64,000 nt of DNA from Vibrio pomeroyi (GTDB lineage Bacteria; Pseudomonadota; Gammaproteobacteria; Enterobacterales; Vibrionaceae), in assembly GCF_024347595.1 (NCBI RefSeq), contig NZ_AP025506.1:2790001-2854000 (forward strand), written 5' to 3'. A program made the position numbers and the translations under genes. How positions within the stretch are numbered: position 1 is the stretch's first letter; each line of letters opens with the position of its first letter. A model generated the notes under the pieces. That model made no database searches. It saw only the letters and a list, made by a program, of their open reading frames with translations, and had not been told where the DNA came from. Below, in pieces: positions 21,107 through 30,173 of this stretch.

Positions 21107-22465
21107 TCACAGACGAGTAAAATCGTTAAATATTGCCAGAGCCATTAATGAGAAGAGGATTGCCCCTCCCACTCTGTATCCCATTTCCTGAACTTTCTCA
21201 GGTACTGGTTTACGAGTAACGGCCTCAATAGCGAAAAACAGCAAATGTCCGCCATCAAGCATAGGCAGCGGAACCAAATTAATAATCCCCAAGTTAACAC
21301 TAATCAGAGCCAAAAAGCCCAAGAAGTAAACCAGACCATAATCGGCGGTTGTACCTGCACCTTTAGCGATTGAAATAGGGCCACTCAAGTTGTTTAAGCC
21401 AACATCACCAACGATGAGCTTCTTAAGCATTGTCAGTGTCAAACCAATGATTTGACCTGTTTTATCAAATGCTTTTCCTACAGACTCAATTACACCAAAT
21501 TGTAACTCAAAGCGATAATCTTCTGGCCATTCTGCGACTTCCGGAGCAATACCTGCATAGCCGATTGTCGAACCATCAGAAAGCTCTCGACTTTTTGGTG
21601 TCATAACCAATGACTGCTCAGCGCCATTTCGCAATACCACCAAATCCAATGATGTCATTGGATTTGCACGAATTAACTCAACAACCGACTGCCACTGTTC
21701 AATAGGTTGGCCGTTAATCTCAACAATTTTATCGCCAGCTTCAAGACCTGCATCGTATGCAGCGCCATCATCAATGATTTGAGCCAGTACGGTCGATATC
21801 TCTGGAGAATACGGTCTAAAACCCAGCGTTGTCATTGCAGATTCAGTTTCTGGGTTGAACGACCAGTCTGAAATATCCAATGTCATTTGTTGCTCAAAGC
21901 CGATGTCGTCTTGAGAAGCAACCGTCACTGTCATGGATTGATCACCAATGTGTGATATCAAACCCATATTGACTGATTCCCAATCTGCGGTTTTGATTCC
22001 TGAAATAGATTTAAGTTCCATTCCAGTTTCAATTCCGGCTTGTGCAGCAATAGATTGCGGAGTAACTTCACCAATCACGGGCTTAACCGCGGGTACACCA
22101 ATCAAAAATACTAGCCAATACGCGAACACCGCAAAGATAAAGTTGAATGCAGGGCCTGCACCAACTATCGCCGTTCGTTTCCAAAGCGGCTTCTTGTCGA
22201 AAGCGTATTGCTGTTCATCTTCAGAAAGATCATCAACACGACCATCAAGCATCTTAACGTAGCCGCCCAGTGGAATCACTGACAAGCTGTATTCAGTACC
22301 ATCACGGCCCACTTTACTCCAGATTGATTTACCAAAACCAATCGAGAATTTTTCAACTTTCACACCACAACGACGAGCAACCCAGAAATGTCCAAACTCA
22401 TGAACAGCGACTAGAATGCCAAGCGCTACGATAAAAGATGCGAAGTTCCACAGAATTCCACTCAT
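21107..22465 (-). CDS. rseP: RseP site-2 zinc protease (sigma-E regulator)
   Basis: RseP cleaves the anti-sigma factor RseA within the inner membrane after DegS, releasing sigma-E when barrel proteins misfold. The zinc motif HEFGH covers residues 22-26, the second metal motif is [12 protein letters not shown] near the C-terminus, and two tandem PDZ domains lie between (about 110-310). Length is 452 residues. Its start overlaps the dxr stop by 4 nt (ATGA). It is followed directly by bamA, a target of the same stress pathway. Confidence 0.97.
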   Translation of the reverse strand: MSGILWNFASFIVALGILVAVHEFGHFWVARRCGVKVEKFSIGFGKSIWSKVGRDGTEYSLSVIPLGGYVKMLDGRVDDLSEDEQQYAFDKKPLWKRTAIVGAGPAFNFIFAVFAYWLVFLIGVPAVKPVIGEVTPQSIAAQAGIETGMELKSISGIKTADWESVNMGLISHIGDQSMTVTVASQDDIGFEQQMTLDISDWSFNPETESAMTTLGFRPYSPEISTVLAQIIDDGAAYDAGLEAGDKIVEINGQPIEQWQSVVELIRANPMTSLDLVVLRNGAEQSLVMTPKSRELSDGSTIGYAGIAPEVAEWPEDYRFELQFGVIESVGKAFDKTGQIIGLTLTMLKKLIVGDVGLNNLSGPISIAKGAGTTADYGLVYFLGFLALISVNLGIINLVPLPMLDGGHLLFFAIEAVTRKPVPEKVQEMGYRVGGAILFSLMALAIFNDFTRL

Positions 22466-23670
22466 GCTAGCTGCTCTTTAATAAATTGAATGGCTATTTG
22501 ACGAGACATATTATCTAGCTCGAGAAGGCTTTCCAAGCTATCTAAGCCCTCAGAGTTATGTTGTTCACATACTTTGCTCATAACGTGTTCGTTAATGACA
22601 GCTATATCGGTAAACTTCACTTGATTGTGCAAGAAAGCATCGACCGCAATTTCGTTTGCCGCATTAATGGCTGTTGTCGCATGCTGACCCAAATAGCACG
22701 CTTCAATCGCTAACCTCAAACACGGGTAACGACTAAAATCTGGTTCTAAGAAGGTAAGCTCGCCCACTTTGGTAAAGTCTAAAGGCTTAACACCCGCTTC
22801 GGTACGATTAGGGTAAGACATCGTCAAAGCAATTGGCGTTGCCATGTCCGGTTCGCCCATTTGAGCGAGCACAGAGCCATCCTTGTATTGGACCATAGAG
22901 TGAATCACAGACTGCGGGTGAATGATGACCTTTAACTGCTCCTGAGAAGCATTAAATAGCCATTTCGCTTCAATGTACTCTAGCCCTTTATTCATCATAG
23001 TCGCAGAATCGACAGAGATCTTAGGACCCATAGACCAGTTAGGGTGTGCAATTGCGCGTTCAGGAGTCACTGATTCGAGCTCAGCCACATCGGTATAACG
23101 GAAAGGACCACCAGAACCCGTCAGAAGAATATGGTTAATGCCGTTTTCTTCAAGGTCACAGCGGCCTAGTTTGGTTTGTACGTCCTGCGGAAGGCATTGG
23201 AAAATAGCATTATGTTCACTGTCGACAGGAAGCAGCTCTGCTCCGTATTTTTCCACGGCGTCGATAAACAGCTGACCAGACATCACCAAAGCTTCTTTAT
23301 TAGCAAGCAAGATACGCTTACCCGCTTTAACCGCAGACATCGTAGGAAGCAGACCTGCTGCACCAACAATCGCAGCCATTACTGTATCCACGTCTTCTAA
23401 AGAAGCAACCTGACACATGCCTTCAGTGCCTGAAAGGACTTTAATGCTTGGGTAATCCGCAGACAACATGTCCGTCAGCTGAGATGCAGCATCAGGGCAA
23501 GCCATAGCAACATAGCTTGGTTGCCACTTTTCAACTAACGCCAGCATCTTTTCAACATTCGAGCCGGCAGCCAGTGCTACAACCGAATAGAGATCTGGGT
23601 TTTGCTCAACGACTTTTAGGGTACTTGCACCAATTGAGCCGGTAGCGCCAAGGATAGTTAGATTTCGCAT
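22462..23670 (-). CDS. dxr: 1-deoxy-D-xylulose-5-phosphate reductoisomerase
   Basis: Dxr (IspC) makes 2-C-methyl-D-erythritol 4-phosphate in the MEP isoprenoid pathway, which supplies the precursor used by UppS upstream. The NADPH-binding motif GATGSIG spans residues 8-14; [12 protein letters not shown] and [17 protein letters not shown] hold metal and substrate residues. ATG 23670 gives 402 residues, close to E. coli (398); a longer reading adds 13 residues with no homology. Confidence 0.97.
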   Translation of the reverse strand: MRNLTILGATGSIGASTLKVVEQNPDLYSVVALAAGSNVEKMLALVEKWQPSYVAMACPDAASQLTDMLSADYPSIKVLSGTEGMCQVASLEDVDTVMAAIVGAAGLLPTMSAVKAGKRILLANKEALVMSGQLFIDAVEKYGAELLPVDSEHNAIFQCLPQDVQTKLGRCDLEENGINHILLTGSGGPFRYTDVAELESVTPERAIAHPNWSMGPKISVDSATMMNKGLEYIEAKWLFNASQEQLKVIIHPQSVIHSMVQYKDGSVLAQMGEPDMATPIALTMSYPNRTEAGVKPLDFTKVGELTFLEPDFSRYPCLRLAIEACYLGQHATTAINAANEIAVDAFLHNQVKFTDIAVINEHVMSKVCEQHNSEGLDSLESLLELDNMSRQIAIQFIKEQLA

Positions 23671-23720
23671 CACATATGACCGTAGAAATGTAATAAAGGG
23701 CAGAATCACTGCCCTTTTAA

Positions 23721-24563
23721 TTAGAATGCTATATAAAGCAGAGCAAAGACAGGGAATGCAGCCGTTAAGCTATCTATTCTATCAAGTATACCACCATGAC
23801 CAGGAATCAGATTACTACTGTCTTTCACCCCAGAAACACGCTTAAACATGCTTTCAACAAGGTCGCCAAGAACAGAGATAACGACGGTCACAAGGGTAAT
23901 AACAATCATGTGAAGCGGGCTGGTGAATTGGATATCAAATAAATCAGCGAAGATCCAAGCCACGATCACCGCAGTAATAATGCCACCAATCAAACCTTCA
24001 ATGGTCTTGTTAGGGCTTACAGCTGGCGCCATTTTACGTTTACCAAAGCTCTTTCCTGCAAAATAAGCACCGCTGTCTGCAGCCCACACAAGCAAGCAAA
24101 CAAACATCACCAATTTCGCACCGTGGTAAGGGTCTACATCAATACCATTAGCACGCAGGATAACCACACTCCAGAAGAATGGTAGCAGAGTCAGCACACC
24201 AAAGGCGTGACGAAGAAGAGAGGAATCTTTCCATGCAGGCATAGACTTAGGATAAGTCACAGCCATGCCACTCGCGATTACCCACCAAATCGAACCAATC
24301 GTTAGAATGGCGTAGTGAGCACTCGATAAATTATTGAGACTAAATGCATCAAAAGGGATAAAAGCAAAACTTGCAGCACTTACCACAACCGTAGGAATCA
24401 ACGCTAGATAACGCGATTTGCTTTCAACAAATTGAGTCCACTCCCAGTATCCCAATAGCGAAATAACCGCTAATGAAAGAATAAACGTGGGAAGTGATAA
24501 CTCGAAAATTCCTAGAATAACTAGGGGAGCCAAAATCAACGCCGTAATAATTCGTTGTTTCAA
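23721..24563 (-). CDS. cdsA: Phosphatidate cytidylyltransferase (TTG start)
   Basis: CdsA makes CDP-diacylglycerol, the precursor of all phospholipids. The 280-residue integral membrane protein has about seven to eight hydrophobic segments and the C-terminal signature [20 protein letters not shown] with [13 protein letters not shown]. The reading frame begins with TTG at 24563, preceded by AAGGA about 9 nt upstream; no ATG occurs near the expected N-terminus, so I accept TTG. It lies between uppS and dxr. Confidence 0.95.
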   Translation of the reverse strand: MKQRIITALILAPLVILGIFELSLPTFILSLAVISLLGYWEWTQFVESKSRYLALIPTVVVSAASFAFIPFDAFSLNNLSSAHYAILTIGSIWWVIASGMAVTYPKSMPAWKDSSLLRHAFGVLTLLPFFWSVVILRANGIDVDPYHGAKLVMFVCLLVWAADSGAYFAGKSFGKRKMAPAVSPNKTIEGLIGGIITAVIVAWIFADLFDIQFTSPLHMIVITLVTVVISVLGDLVESMFKRVSGVKDSSNLIPGHGGILDRIDSLTAAFPVFALLYIAF

Positions 24564-24578
24564 ACCAAAAAATCCTTA

Positions 24579-25331
24579 TTAACTGTCCATCAGAGCTTTA
24601 ATTTGCTCACCGGTGCATCCAAAACGGCGCTCACGGTTAACAAACCAAGTCACAGCTTCTACTAAGCTGTCTTCATTAAAGTCTGGCCAGAATTGTTCAG
24701 TGAAATACATTTCGGCGTAAGCCAACTGCCAAAGCATAAAATTACTAATGCGACATTCGCCACTGGTACGGATAAGTAGATCAACCTCAGGAATATCTGC
24801 CATCGTCAGGTGCTGTGTAATCATAGCTTCATCAATGTCATCTACATTAATATCGCCAGACTTTACCTGTTGAGCAATAGAGGTCATTGCTTGCTGGATA
24901 TCCCACTTACCGCCGTAGTTAGCTGCAATATTAATAACCATACCGGTATTGGTGCTAGTCAAAGCTTCCGCTTCTTCTATCTTCTTTTGTAGTCGATCAT
25001 TGAAACGACTTTTATCACCAATAACACGAAGTTGTAGATTATTTTTATGAAGCTTTTTTACTTCACTCGATAGCACTGAAATAAACAGTTCCATCAAGAT
25101 ACCGACTTCTTCTTCAGGACGGCGCCAGTTTTCGCTACTAAATGCAAAAAGAGTGACTGCTTTGATGCCAAGTCTGGCTGCAGAAGAGATGGTTTTACGA
25201 ACGGCTTGAACACCGTTTTTATGACCAAAGACGCGAGGCTTGCCCTGAGCTTTTGCCCAGCGACCATTACCATCCATAATGATAGCAATGTGTTTAGGAA
25301 GAGAGTCTGTGAACGCTTGAGAATTATGCAT
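24579..25331 (-). CDS. uppS: Undecaprenyl diphosphate synthase (cis-prenyltransferase)
   Basis: UppS makes the C55 lipid carrier for peptidoglycan and O-antigen. The signature [13 protein letters not shown] has the catalytic Asp at residue 20, and family stretches include [13 protein letters not shown] and [23 protein letters not shown] 25331 gives 250 residues and an N-terminus ([17 protein letters not shown]) like other Vibrio UppS; a TTG five codons upstream is the alternative. Neither has a strong ribosome-binding site. A terminator separates it from frr. Confidence 0.95.
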   Translation of the reverse strand: MHNSQAFTDSLPKHIAIIMDGNGRWAKAQGKPRVFGHKNGVQAVRKTISSAARLGIKAVTLFAFSSENWRRPEEEVGILMELFISVLSSEVKKLHKNNLQLRVIGDKSRFNDRLQKKIEEAEALTSTNTGMVINIAANYGGKWDIQQAMTSIAQQVKSGDINVDDIDEAMITQHLTMADIPEVDLLIRTSGECRISNFMLWQLAYAEMYFTEQFWPDFNEDSLVEAVTWFVNRERRFGCTGEQIKALMDS

Positions 25332-25372
25332 AAAAGAGTGAATCAAATTCTAATAGTCGAACAGAGTAGCAT

Positions 25373-25405
25373 AAAAAAACGCTGCACCGTGAGTACAGCG
25401 TTTTT
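25373..25405 (-). terminator. Rho-independent terminator after frr
   Basis: A perfect 10-bp stem, AAAAACGCTG (25375-25384) with CAGCGTTTTT (25396-25405), encloses an 11-nt loop and is followed on the minus strand by T residues. It should separate the translation genes from uppS-cdsA-dxr. Confidence 0.88.
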
Positions 25406-25429
25406 CCGGAAAGAAAAGAATAGGGAAAA

Positions 25430-25987
25430 TTAAACTTCCATCAACTCTTTTTCTTTAGTTGCTAGAACTTCGTCTACGTTCTTAACCGCAGCGTCAGTTA
25501 GCTTTTGAATTTCGTCTTGTGCTTTACGATCTTCGTCTTCAGAGATTTCTTTATCTTTAAGAAGCGCTTTTAGATCGCCATTCGCGTCACGACGGATGTT
25601 ACGGATAGCAACACGGCCACCTTCAGCTTCGCCACGAACGATTTTAACTAGGTCTTTACGACGCTCTTCCGTTAGCGGTGGAAGTGGAACACGGATAACC
25701 GTACCAGCAGACATAGGGTTTAGGCCTAGGTCAGATGTTAGGATTGCTTTTTCTACTAGAGGAGTCAGTGTTTTATCAAACACTGTGATAGCTAGTGTAC
25801 GTGCATCTTCAGCGATAACGTTAGCTACTTGAGTCAAAGGAGTTGGAGCACCGTAGTACTCAACAGTAAGACCAGAAAGTAGGCTTGGGTGCGCACGACC
25901 TGTACGAATCTTTTGCAGGCTGTTTTTTAGTGCATCAACACTTTTTACCATGCGCTCTTGAGCGTCTTTTTTGATTTCGTTAATCAC
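25430..25987 (-). CDS. frr: Ribosome recycling factor (GTG start)
   Basis: RRF, with EF-G, splits post-termination ribosomes. The protein has the family features [30 protein letters not shown] and [20 protein letters not shown] start at GTG 25987, which has AAGGTG five bases upstream and gives 185 residues, exactly the E. coli length; an ATG ten codons upstream is in frame but has no homology. It is the fourth gene of rpsB-tsf-pyrH-frr. Confidence 0.96.
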   Translation of the reverse strand: MINEIKKDAQERMVKSVDALKNSLQKIRTGRAHPSLLSGLTVEYYGAPTPLTQVANVIAEDARTLAITVFDKTLTPLVEKAILTSDLGLNPMSAGTVIRVPLPPLTEERRKDLVKIVRGEAEGGRVAIRNIRRDANGDLKALLKDKEISEDEDRKAQDEIQKLTDAAVKNVDEVLATKEKELMEV

Positions 25988-26084
25988 AATTTCACCTTGA
26001 TTATGTTCTTTCTTCAAGAAAGCTTTTTATTTGGAGTGATAAGGATAAGCTTACCGAAGTATAACCTTCAGTAAGCCCGAAAAA

Positions 26085-26816
26085 TTAGTCAGCGTCGCTG
26101 ATTAATGTACCTTCAGTTTCACCCATAACCACGCGACGTAGTGCGCCTGGCTTATTCATGTTAAATACGCGGATTGGCATTTTGTGATCACGTGCTAGCG
26201 TAAATGCAGCCAAGTCCATTACTTTAAGTTCTTTATCAAGAACCGTGTTGTAAGACAACGTATCATACAGCTCTGCGTCTGGGTTTGCTACAGGGTCAGA
26301 AGTAAATACACCATCTACCTTTGTCGCTTTTAGAACTACGTCAGCTTCGATTTCGATACCACGTAGACACGCAGCAGAATCCGTAGTGAAGAATGGGTTA
26401 CCAGTACCAGCAGAGAAGATCACAACGCGACCTTGACGTAGTTGGCTGATTGCATCTGCCCAATTGTAGTCGTCACACACACCTTTAAGAGGGATTGCTG
26501 ACATTACACGTGCGTTTACGTAAGCACGGTGTAGAGCGTCACGCATTGCAAGGCCGTTCATTACCGTTGCAAGCATACCCATGTGGTCACCAACAACGCG
26601 GTTCATGCCAGCTTCTGCAAGACCTGCACCACGGAAAAGGTTACCGCCACCGATAACAACACCTACTTGAACACCTAGTTCAACCAATTCTTTTACTTCT
26701 TGAGCCATACGATCAAGGATCGTCGGGTCAATACCAAAACCTTCTTCGCCTTGTAGTGCTTCACCGCTAAGTTTTAACAGAATACGTTGATACGCTGGTT
26801 TAGGGTTCGTAGTCAT
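26085..26816 (-). CDS. pyrH: UMP kinase
   Basis: PyrH phosphorylates UMP to UDP and belongs to the amino-acid kinase fold. The 243-residue protein shows [32 protein letters not shown], the GTP/UTP-sensing region [11 protein letters not shown], and [20 protein letters not shown]. It lies between tsf and frr as in most proteobacteria, with a terminator-like hairpin before it. Confidence 0.98.
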   Translation of the reverse strand: MTTNPKPAYQRILLKLSGEALQGEEGFGIDPTILDRMAQEVKELVELGVQVGVVIGGGNLFRGAGLAEAGMNRVVGDHMGMLATVMNGLAMRDALHRAYVNARVMSAIPLKGVCDDYNWADAISQLRQGRVVIFSAGTGNPFFTTDSAACLRGIEIEADVVLKATKVDGVFTSDPVANPDAELYDTLSYNTVLDKELKVMDLAAFTLARDHKMPIRVFNMNKPGALRRVVMGETEGTLISDAD

Positions 26817-26925
26817 GGAGTTTACCTTCCAAAGAGTTGATGATTAACAGTCATGGATAAAAACTGAATATGTCAGTTCGCATTCATAACAGCTAACGTG
26901 CGAGCAAAAAATAATTCACTATTCA

Positions 26926-26959
26926 TAAAAAGACCGCAGCAATGGCCACGGTCTTTTTT
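26926..26959 (-). terminator. Rho-independent terminator after tsf
   Basis: Stem AAAAAGACCG with CGGTCTTTTT around a 12-nt loop, with T residues on the minus strand. It ends the rpsB-tsf message, so pyrH-frr may have its own promoter in 26817-26925. Confidence 0.85.
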
Positions 26960-26977
26960 CAAACAATACGCTAAGGA

Positions 26978-27823
26978 TTAACCTTTTTGTACCGCTGCAA
27001 CTTCGTCAGCGAAGCTCATTTCAGCAGCTTTCTCGATGCCTTCACCAACTTCTAGACGTACGAAGTTAGATACTGAAGCGCCTTTCTCTTTAAGGATAGC
27101 GCCAACAGTTTGCTTAGGCTCCATGATGAAAGCTTGACCAGTTAGAGAGATTTCGCCCGTGAATTTCTTCATACGGCCAACAACCATTTTCTCTGCGATT
27201 TCAGCTGGTTTGCCTTCGTTCATAGCGATTTCAACTTGAACGGCTTTCTCTTTAGCAACTACGTCTGCAGGTACGTCTTCTGGGTTTAGGAACTCAGGAC
27301 GTGATGCAGCAACGTGCATTGCAACGTGCTTAAGAGTTTCAGCTTCGCCTTCACCAGCAACAACAACACCGATTTTCTCGCCGTGACGGTAAGAGGCTAG
27401 TGCAACACCTGAAACGTATTGTACGCGACGGATGTTGATGTTTTCGCCGATTTTTGCAACTAGAGCAACGCGAGTTTCTTCGAACTGTGCTTGTAGCTCT
27501 TCAACAGTTGCTTGAGAAGCTACTGCTGCAGCTGCAACTTCTTCTGCAAATGCAGTGAAGTTAGCATCTTTTGCTACGAAGTCAGTTTGGCAGTTAACTT
27601 CAAGAAGAGCAGCTACGCCGTTCTCTTCTTTGATGATGATTGCGCCTTCAGCAGCAACGTTACCAGCTTTCTTAGCTGCTTTCGCTGCGCCAGATTTACG
27701 CATGTTTTCAATTGCTAGTTCGATGTCAGCGTTTGCTTCTACAAGCGCTTTCTTACATTCCATCATGCCAGCGCCAGTGCGCTCGCGAAGTTCTTTAACT
27801 AGAGCAGCAGTTACAGTTGCCAT
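26978..27823 (-). CDS. tsf: Translation elongation factor Ts
   Basis: EF-Ts is the nucleotide exchange factor for EF-Tu. The 281-residue protein has the N-terminal UBA-like domain ([20 protein letters not shown]), the TDFVAKD core motif that contacts EF-Tu, and [10 protein letters not shown]. It is downstream of rpsB with a 141-bp spacer holding an attenuator-like hairpin. Codon use is strongly biased, as expected for a highly expressed gene. Confidence 0.98.
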   Translation of the reverse strand: MATVTAALVKELRERTGAGMMECKKALVEANADIELAIENMRKSGAAKAAKKAGNVAAEGAIIIKEENGVAALLEVNCQTDFVAKDANFTAFAEEVAAAAVASQATVEELQAQFEETRVALVAKIGENINIRRVQYVSGVALASYRHGEKIGVVVAGEGEAETLKHVAMHVAASRPEFLNPEDVPADVVAKEKAVQVEIAMNEGKPAEIAEKMVVGRMKKFTGEISLTGQAFIMEPKQTVGAILKEKGASVSNFVRLEVGEGIEKAAEMSFADEVAAVQKG

Positions 27824-27863
27824 TCTCTATTCCTCGGTTGATTCGAAAATAAGGTAAAAATCA

Positions 27864-27883
27864 GGGGCCAAAATGAGGCCCCC
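27864..27883 (-). terminator. GC-rich hairpin in the rpsB-tsf spacer (likely attenuator)
   Basis: Arms GGGGCC (27864-27869) and GGCCCC (27877-27882) form a strong short stem with a 7-nt loop, followed on the minus strand by a short T-rich stretch. The T-run is weak, so partial termination between rpsB and tsf is more likely than a full stop. Confidence 0.55.
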
Positions 27884-27964
27884 GATCTAACTATAACTTA
27901 GCTTACATTTAATAAAGATTTCAAAATCTAAATTAGCTAAGCCAAGCGTGATTCAGAGCCGCTA

Positions 27965-28696
27965 TTATTCAGCTTCTACAAAACCATCTTTTTCAGCAGC
28001 TACAGCAGCAACATCTTTGTTACGACCTTCTTTAACCGCGTCTGCAGCAGCGTTTAGGTAAAGCTGTACTGCACGGATTGCATCGTCGTTACCTGGGATA
28101 ACGAAGTCAACGCCGTCTGGGTTAGAGTTAGTATCAACTACAGCGTAAACTGGGATACCTAGGTTGTTTGCTTCTTTAACTGCGATGTGTTCGTGATCAG
28201 CATCGATTACGAATAGAGCGTCTGGTAGGCCGCCCATGTTCTTGATACCACCAAGAGATTTCTCTAGCTTCTCCATTTCGCGAGTACGCATTAGAGCTTC
28301 TTTCTTAGTAAGCTTGTCGAAAGTACCGTCTTGAGCTTGCGCTTCAAGTTCTTTCAGACGCTTGATAGACTGACGAACAGTTTTGTAGTTCGTTAGCATA
28401 CCGCCTAACCAGCGGTTGTTAACGTAGAACTGGTTGCTGTTGATAGCAGCTTCTTTAACAGCTTCAGATGCAGCGCGCTTAGTACCAACAAAAAGAACTT
28501 TACCTTTCTTCTCGCCAACTTTAGCGATTTCAGCTAGAGCGTCGTTGAACATTGGTACAGTTTTTTCTAGGTTGATGATATGTACTTTGTTACGAGCACC
28601 AAAGATGAATGGCTTCATTTTTGGGTTCCAGTAACGAGTTTGGTGACCGAAGTGAACACCAGCTTTAAGCATATCGCGCATTGATACAGTTGCCAT
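27965..28696 (-). CDS. rpsB: 30S ribosomal protein S2
   Basis: S2 is a late-assembly protein of the small subunit. Family stretches are [56 protein letters not shown] and [23 protein letters not shown] 28696 gives 243 residues, matching E. coli (241-242), and follows GAGGAT; the longer in-frame reading runs into the structured leader. The C-terminal tail is acidic ([11 protein letters not shown]). Confidence 0.97.
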   Translation of the reverse strand: MATVSMRDMLKAGVHFGHQTRYWNPKMKPFIFGARNKVHIINLEKTVPMFNDALAEIAKVGEKKGKVLFVGTKRAASEAVKEAAINSNQFYVNNRWLGGMLTNYKTVRQSIKRLKELEAQAQDGTFDKLTKKEALMRTREMEKLEKSLGGIKNMGGLPDALFVIDADHEHIAVKEANNLGIPVYAVVDTNSNPDGVDFVIPGNDDAIRAVQLYLNAAADAVKEGRNKDVAAVAAEKDGFVEAE

Positions 28697-28888
28697 TTTA
28701 AAATCCTCTATGGGGTTAGGCCTCCACATCCCCCATGAATCCGACCCCTAACAACTAACCACTTTTCAGCCGTTATTCGTGTTGTTGAGGCACCCCGGAA
28801 CATGTGTCGGAATGTGTGTGATTTAAAGATATAAGTTAGTAGACACAAAGTCAGTTTCGCCAATTGGAGAAAACAGTCCTGATGTCCG
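28697..28888 (-). promoter_or_regulatory. rpsB 5' leader, t44/S2-autoregulation type structure
   Basis: About 190 nt of untranslated leader lie between the proposed promoter and rpsB. A long-range stem is visible: GGGG and CCTC (complement of 28787-28796) pair with GAGG and CCCC (complement of 28712-28724), closing a domain that ends just before the ribosome-binding site. In E. coli the same region carries the t44 (tff) element and mediates feedback by S2. The structure seen here fits that, but binding is inferred. Confidence 0.65.
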
Positions 28889-28894
28889 GCGCGC

Positions 28895-28900
28895 TTTATA
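28895..28900 (-). promoter_or_regulatory. Candidate -10 element of the rpsB promoter
   Basis: On the minus strand TATAAA is followed immediately by GCGCGCC. A GC-rich discriminator next to the -10 is characteristic of stringently controlled ribosomal promoters. The -35 is not convincing. A start near 28888 would give a leader of about 190 nt. The rest of the 457-bp rpsB/map interval (28901-29079) holds nothing I recognise. Confidence 0.5.
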
Positions 28901-29079
28901 CCATATTTTGTCTATCTATGGCTAGAAAAAAATCTAAAAATGGCGACTGCTATACTGATCCCTAAAGGCGAATTTCCTCTATAAATAGTGTCCCTTTCCA
29001 ATAGCTTCGGTATCAACAAACCGAACATGATTCACTCAGGTTGAGAAGTATCCACCAGTATTGTACGGATATGGGAATG

Positions 29080-29107
29080 TTGCGCTAAATTGCTGCACTG
29101 ATAGAAT
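29080..29107 (+). promoter_or_regulatory. Candidate promoter of map
   Basis: TTGCGC (29080-29085) and TAGAAT (29102-29107) are separated by 16 bp, giving a start about 40 nt upstream of the map ATG. Confidence 0.5.
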
Positions 29108-29153
29108 AGCCCCAATATGCACACTTAGGTGCTACCAAATTAAGAGATATGCA

Positions 29154-30032
29154 ATGGCTGTAAAAATTAAAACTGCTGAAGAAATTGAAAAAATGCGCGT
29201 CGCCGGCAAGCTGGCTTCTGAAATTCTAGAGATGATTGAACCTCACATTCAAGTGGGTACAACGACAGAAGAGCTAAACCAAATCTGTCACGAGTACGCT
29301 CTAGAAAGAGGCGCATACTCAGCACCACTTGATTACCACGGTTTCCCTAAGTCTATCTGTACGTCTATCAACCACATTGTGTGCCACGGTATTCCAGCAT
29401 CACAAGATGAGACTGGCAGCACTGGTCAATTCAAACCTGCTGTACTGAAAGATGGCGACATCCTGAACGTTGATATCACAGTAATCATCCCTGATGACGA
29501 AAACGCAGATCTAAGCACTCGTCCACAAGGCTACCACGGTGACACCTCTAAGATGTTCCTAGTGGGTGAAGTATCACCGGCAAACAAACGTCTGTGCATG
29601 GTTGCTCAAGAAGCACTTTACGAAGGCATGCGCCAAGTTAAGCCAGGTGTTCAACTTGGCCAAATCGGTACCGCTATCGAGAAGTACATCAAAACAAACA
29701 ACAAGAACAACCCACGTGCGAAGTTCTCTATTGTTAAAGATTACTGTGGTCACGGCATTGGTTCTGAGTTCCACGAAGATCCACAAGTGGTTCACTACAA
29801 AAACAACGACCGCACAGTACTGAAAGCGGGTATGTGTTTCACTATCGAGCCAATGATCAACGCGGGTAAGTTTGGCTGCCGTCTTGATGACCAAGATAGC
29901 TGGACAGTGTACACAGCAGACAGCAAAAACTCGGCGCAGTGGGAACACACGCTAGTTGTAACTGATACAGGTTGTGAAGTATTGACACTACGCAGCGACG
30001 ATACGATTCCACGTATCATGAAAAACGCTTAG
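29154..30032 (+). CDS. map: Methionine aminopeptidase, type I
   Basis: Map removes the initiator methionine from nascent proteins. The five metal ligands are in conserved contexts: NVDITV, GDTSKMFLVGE, GHGIGSEFHE, TIEPMINAG and WEHTLVV. ATG 29154 gives 292 residues, longer than E. coli Map (264). The extra length is mainly insertions around DETGSTGQFKP, DDENADLSTRPQ and KTNNKNNPRAKF, a pattern I associate with Vibrio. It is divergent from rpsB and followed by a strong terminator, then glnD. Confidence 0.97.
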   Translation: MAVKIKTAEEIEKMRVAGKLASEILEMIEPHIQVGTTTEELNQICHEYALERGAYSAPLDYHGFPKSICTSINHIVCHGIPASQDETGSTGQFKPAVLKDGDILNVDITVIIPDDENADLSTRPQGYHGDTSKMFLVGEVSPANKRLCMVAQEALYEGMRQVKPGVQLGQIGTAIEKYIKTNNKNNPRAKFSIVKDYCGHGIGSEFHEDPQVVHYKNNDRTVLKAGMCFTIEPMINAGKFGCRLDDQDSWTVYTADSKNSAQWEHTLVVTDTGCEVLTLRSDDTIPRIMKNA

Positions 30033-30060
30033 TTCATCGAACTGAACGCATCAGCCTTTT

Positions 30061-30092
30061 AAAAATATCCTCGCCTTGTCGAGGATATTTTT
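30061..30092 (+). terminator. Rho-independent terminator after map
   Basis: A perfect 13-bp stem (30061-30073 with 30080-30092) with a 6-nt loop and trailing T residues. Confidence 0.95.
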
Positions 30093-30173
30093 TTATCCAC
30101 TCAATTTCGATTTTCCATCAGCTTCTGTTAAATTGTTTACTATTCTCATTTGCTTGCACGGATAGCAGACCCT

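Noticed and set aside
29007..29026. TTCGGT/ACCGAA stem between rpsB and map as a small RNA or terminator
   Set aside because: Six base pairs with an 8-nt loop and no T-run are too weak to call.
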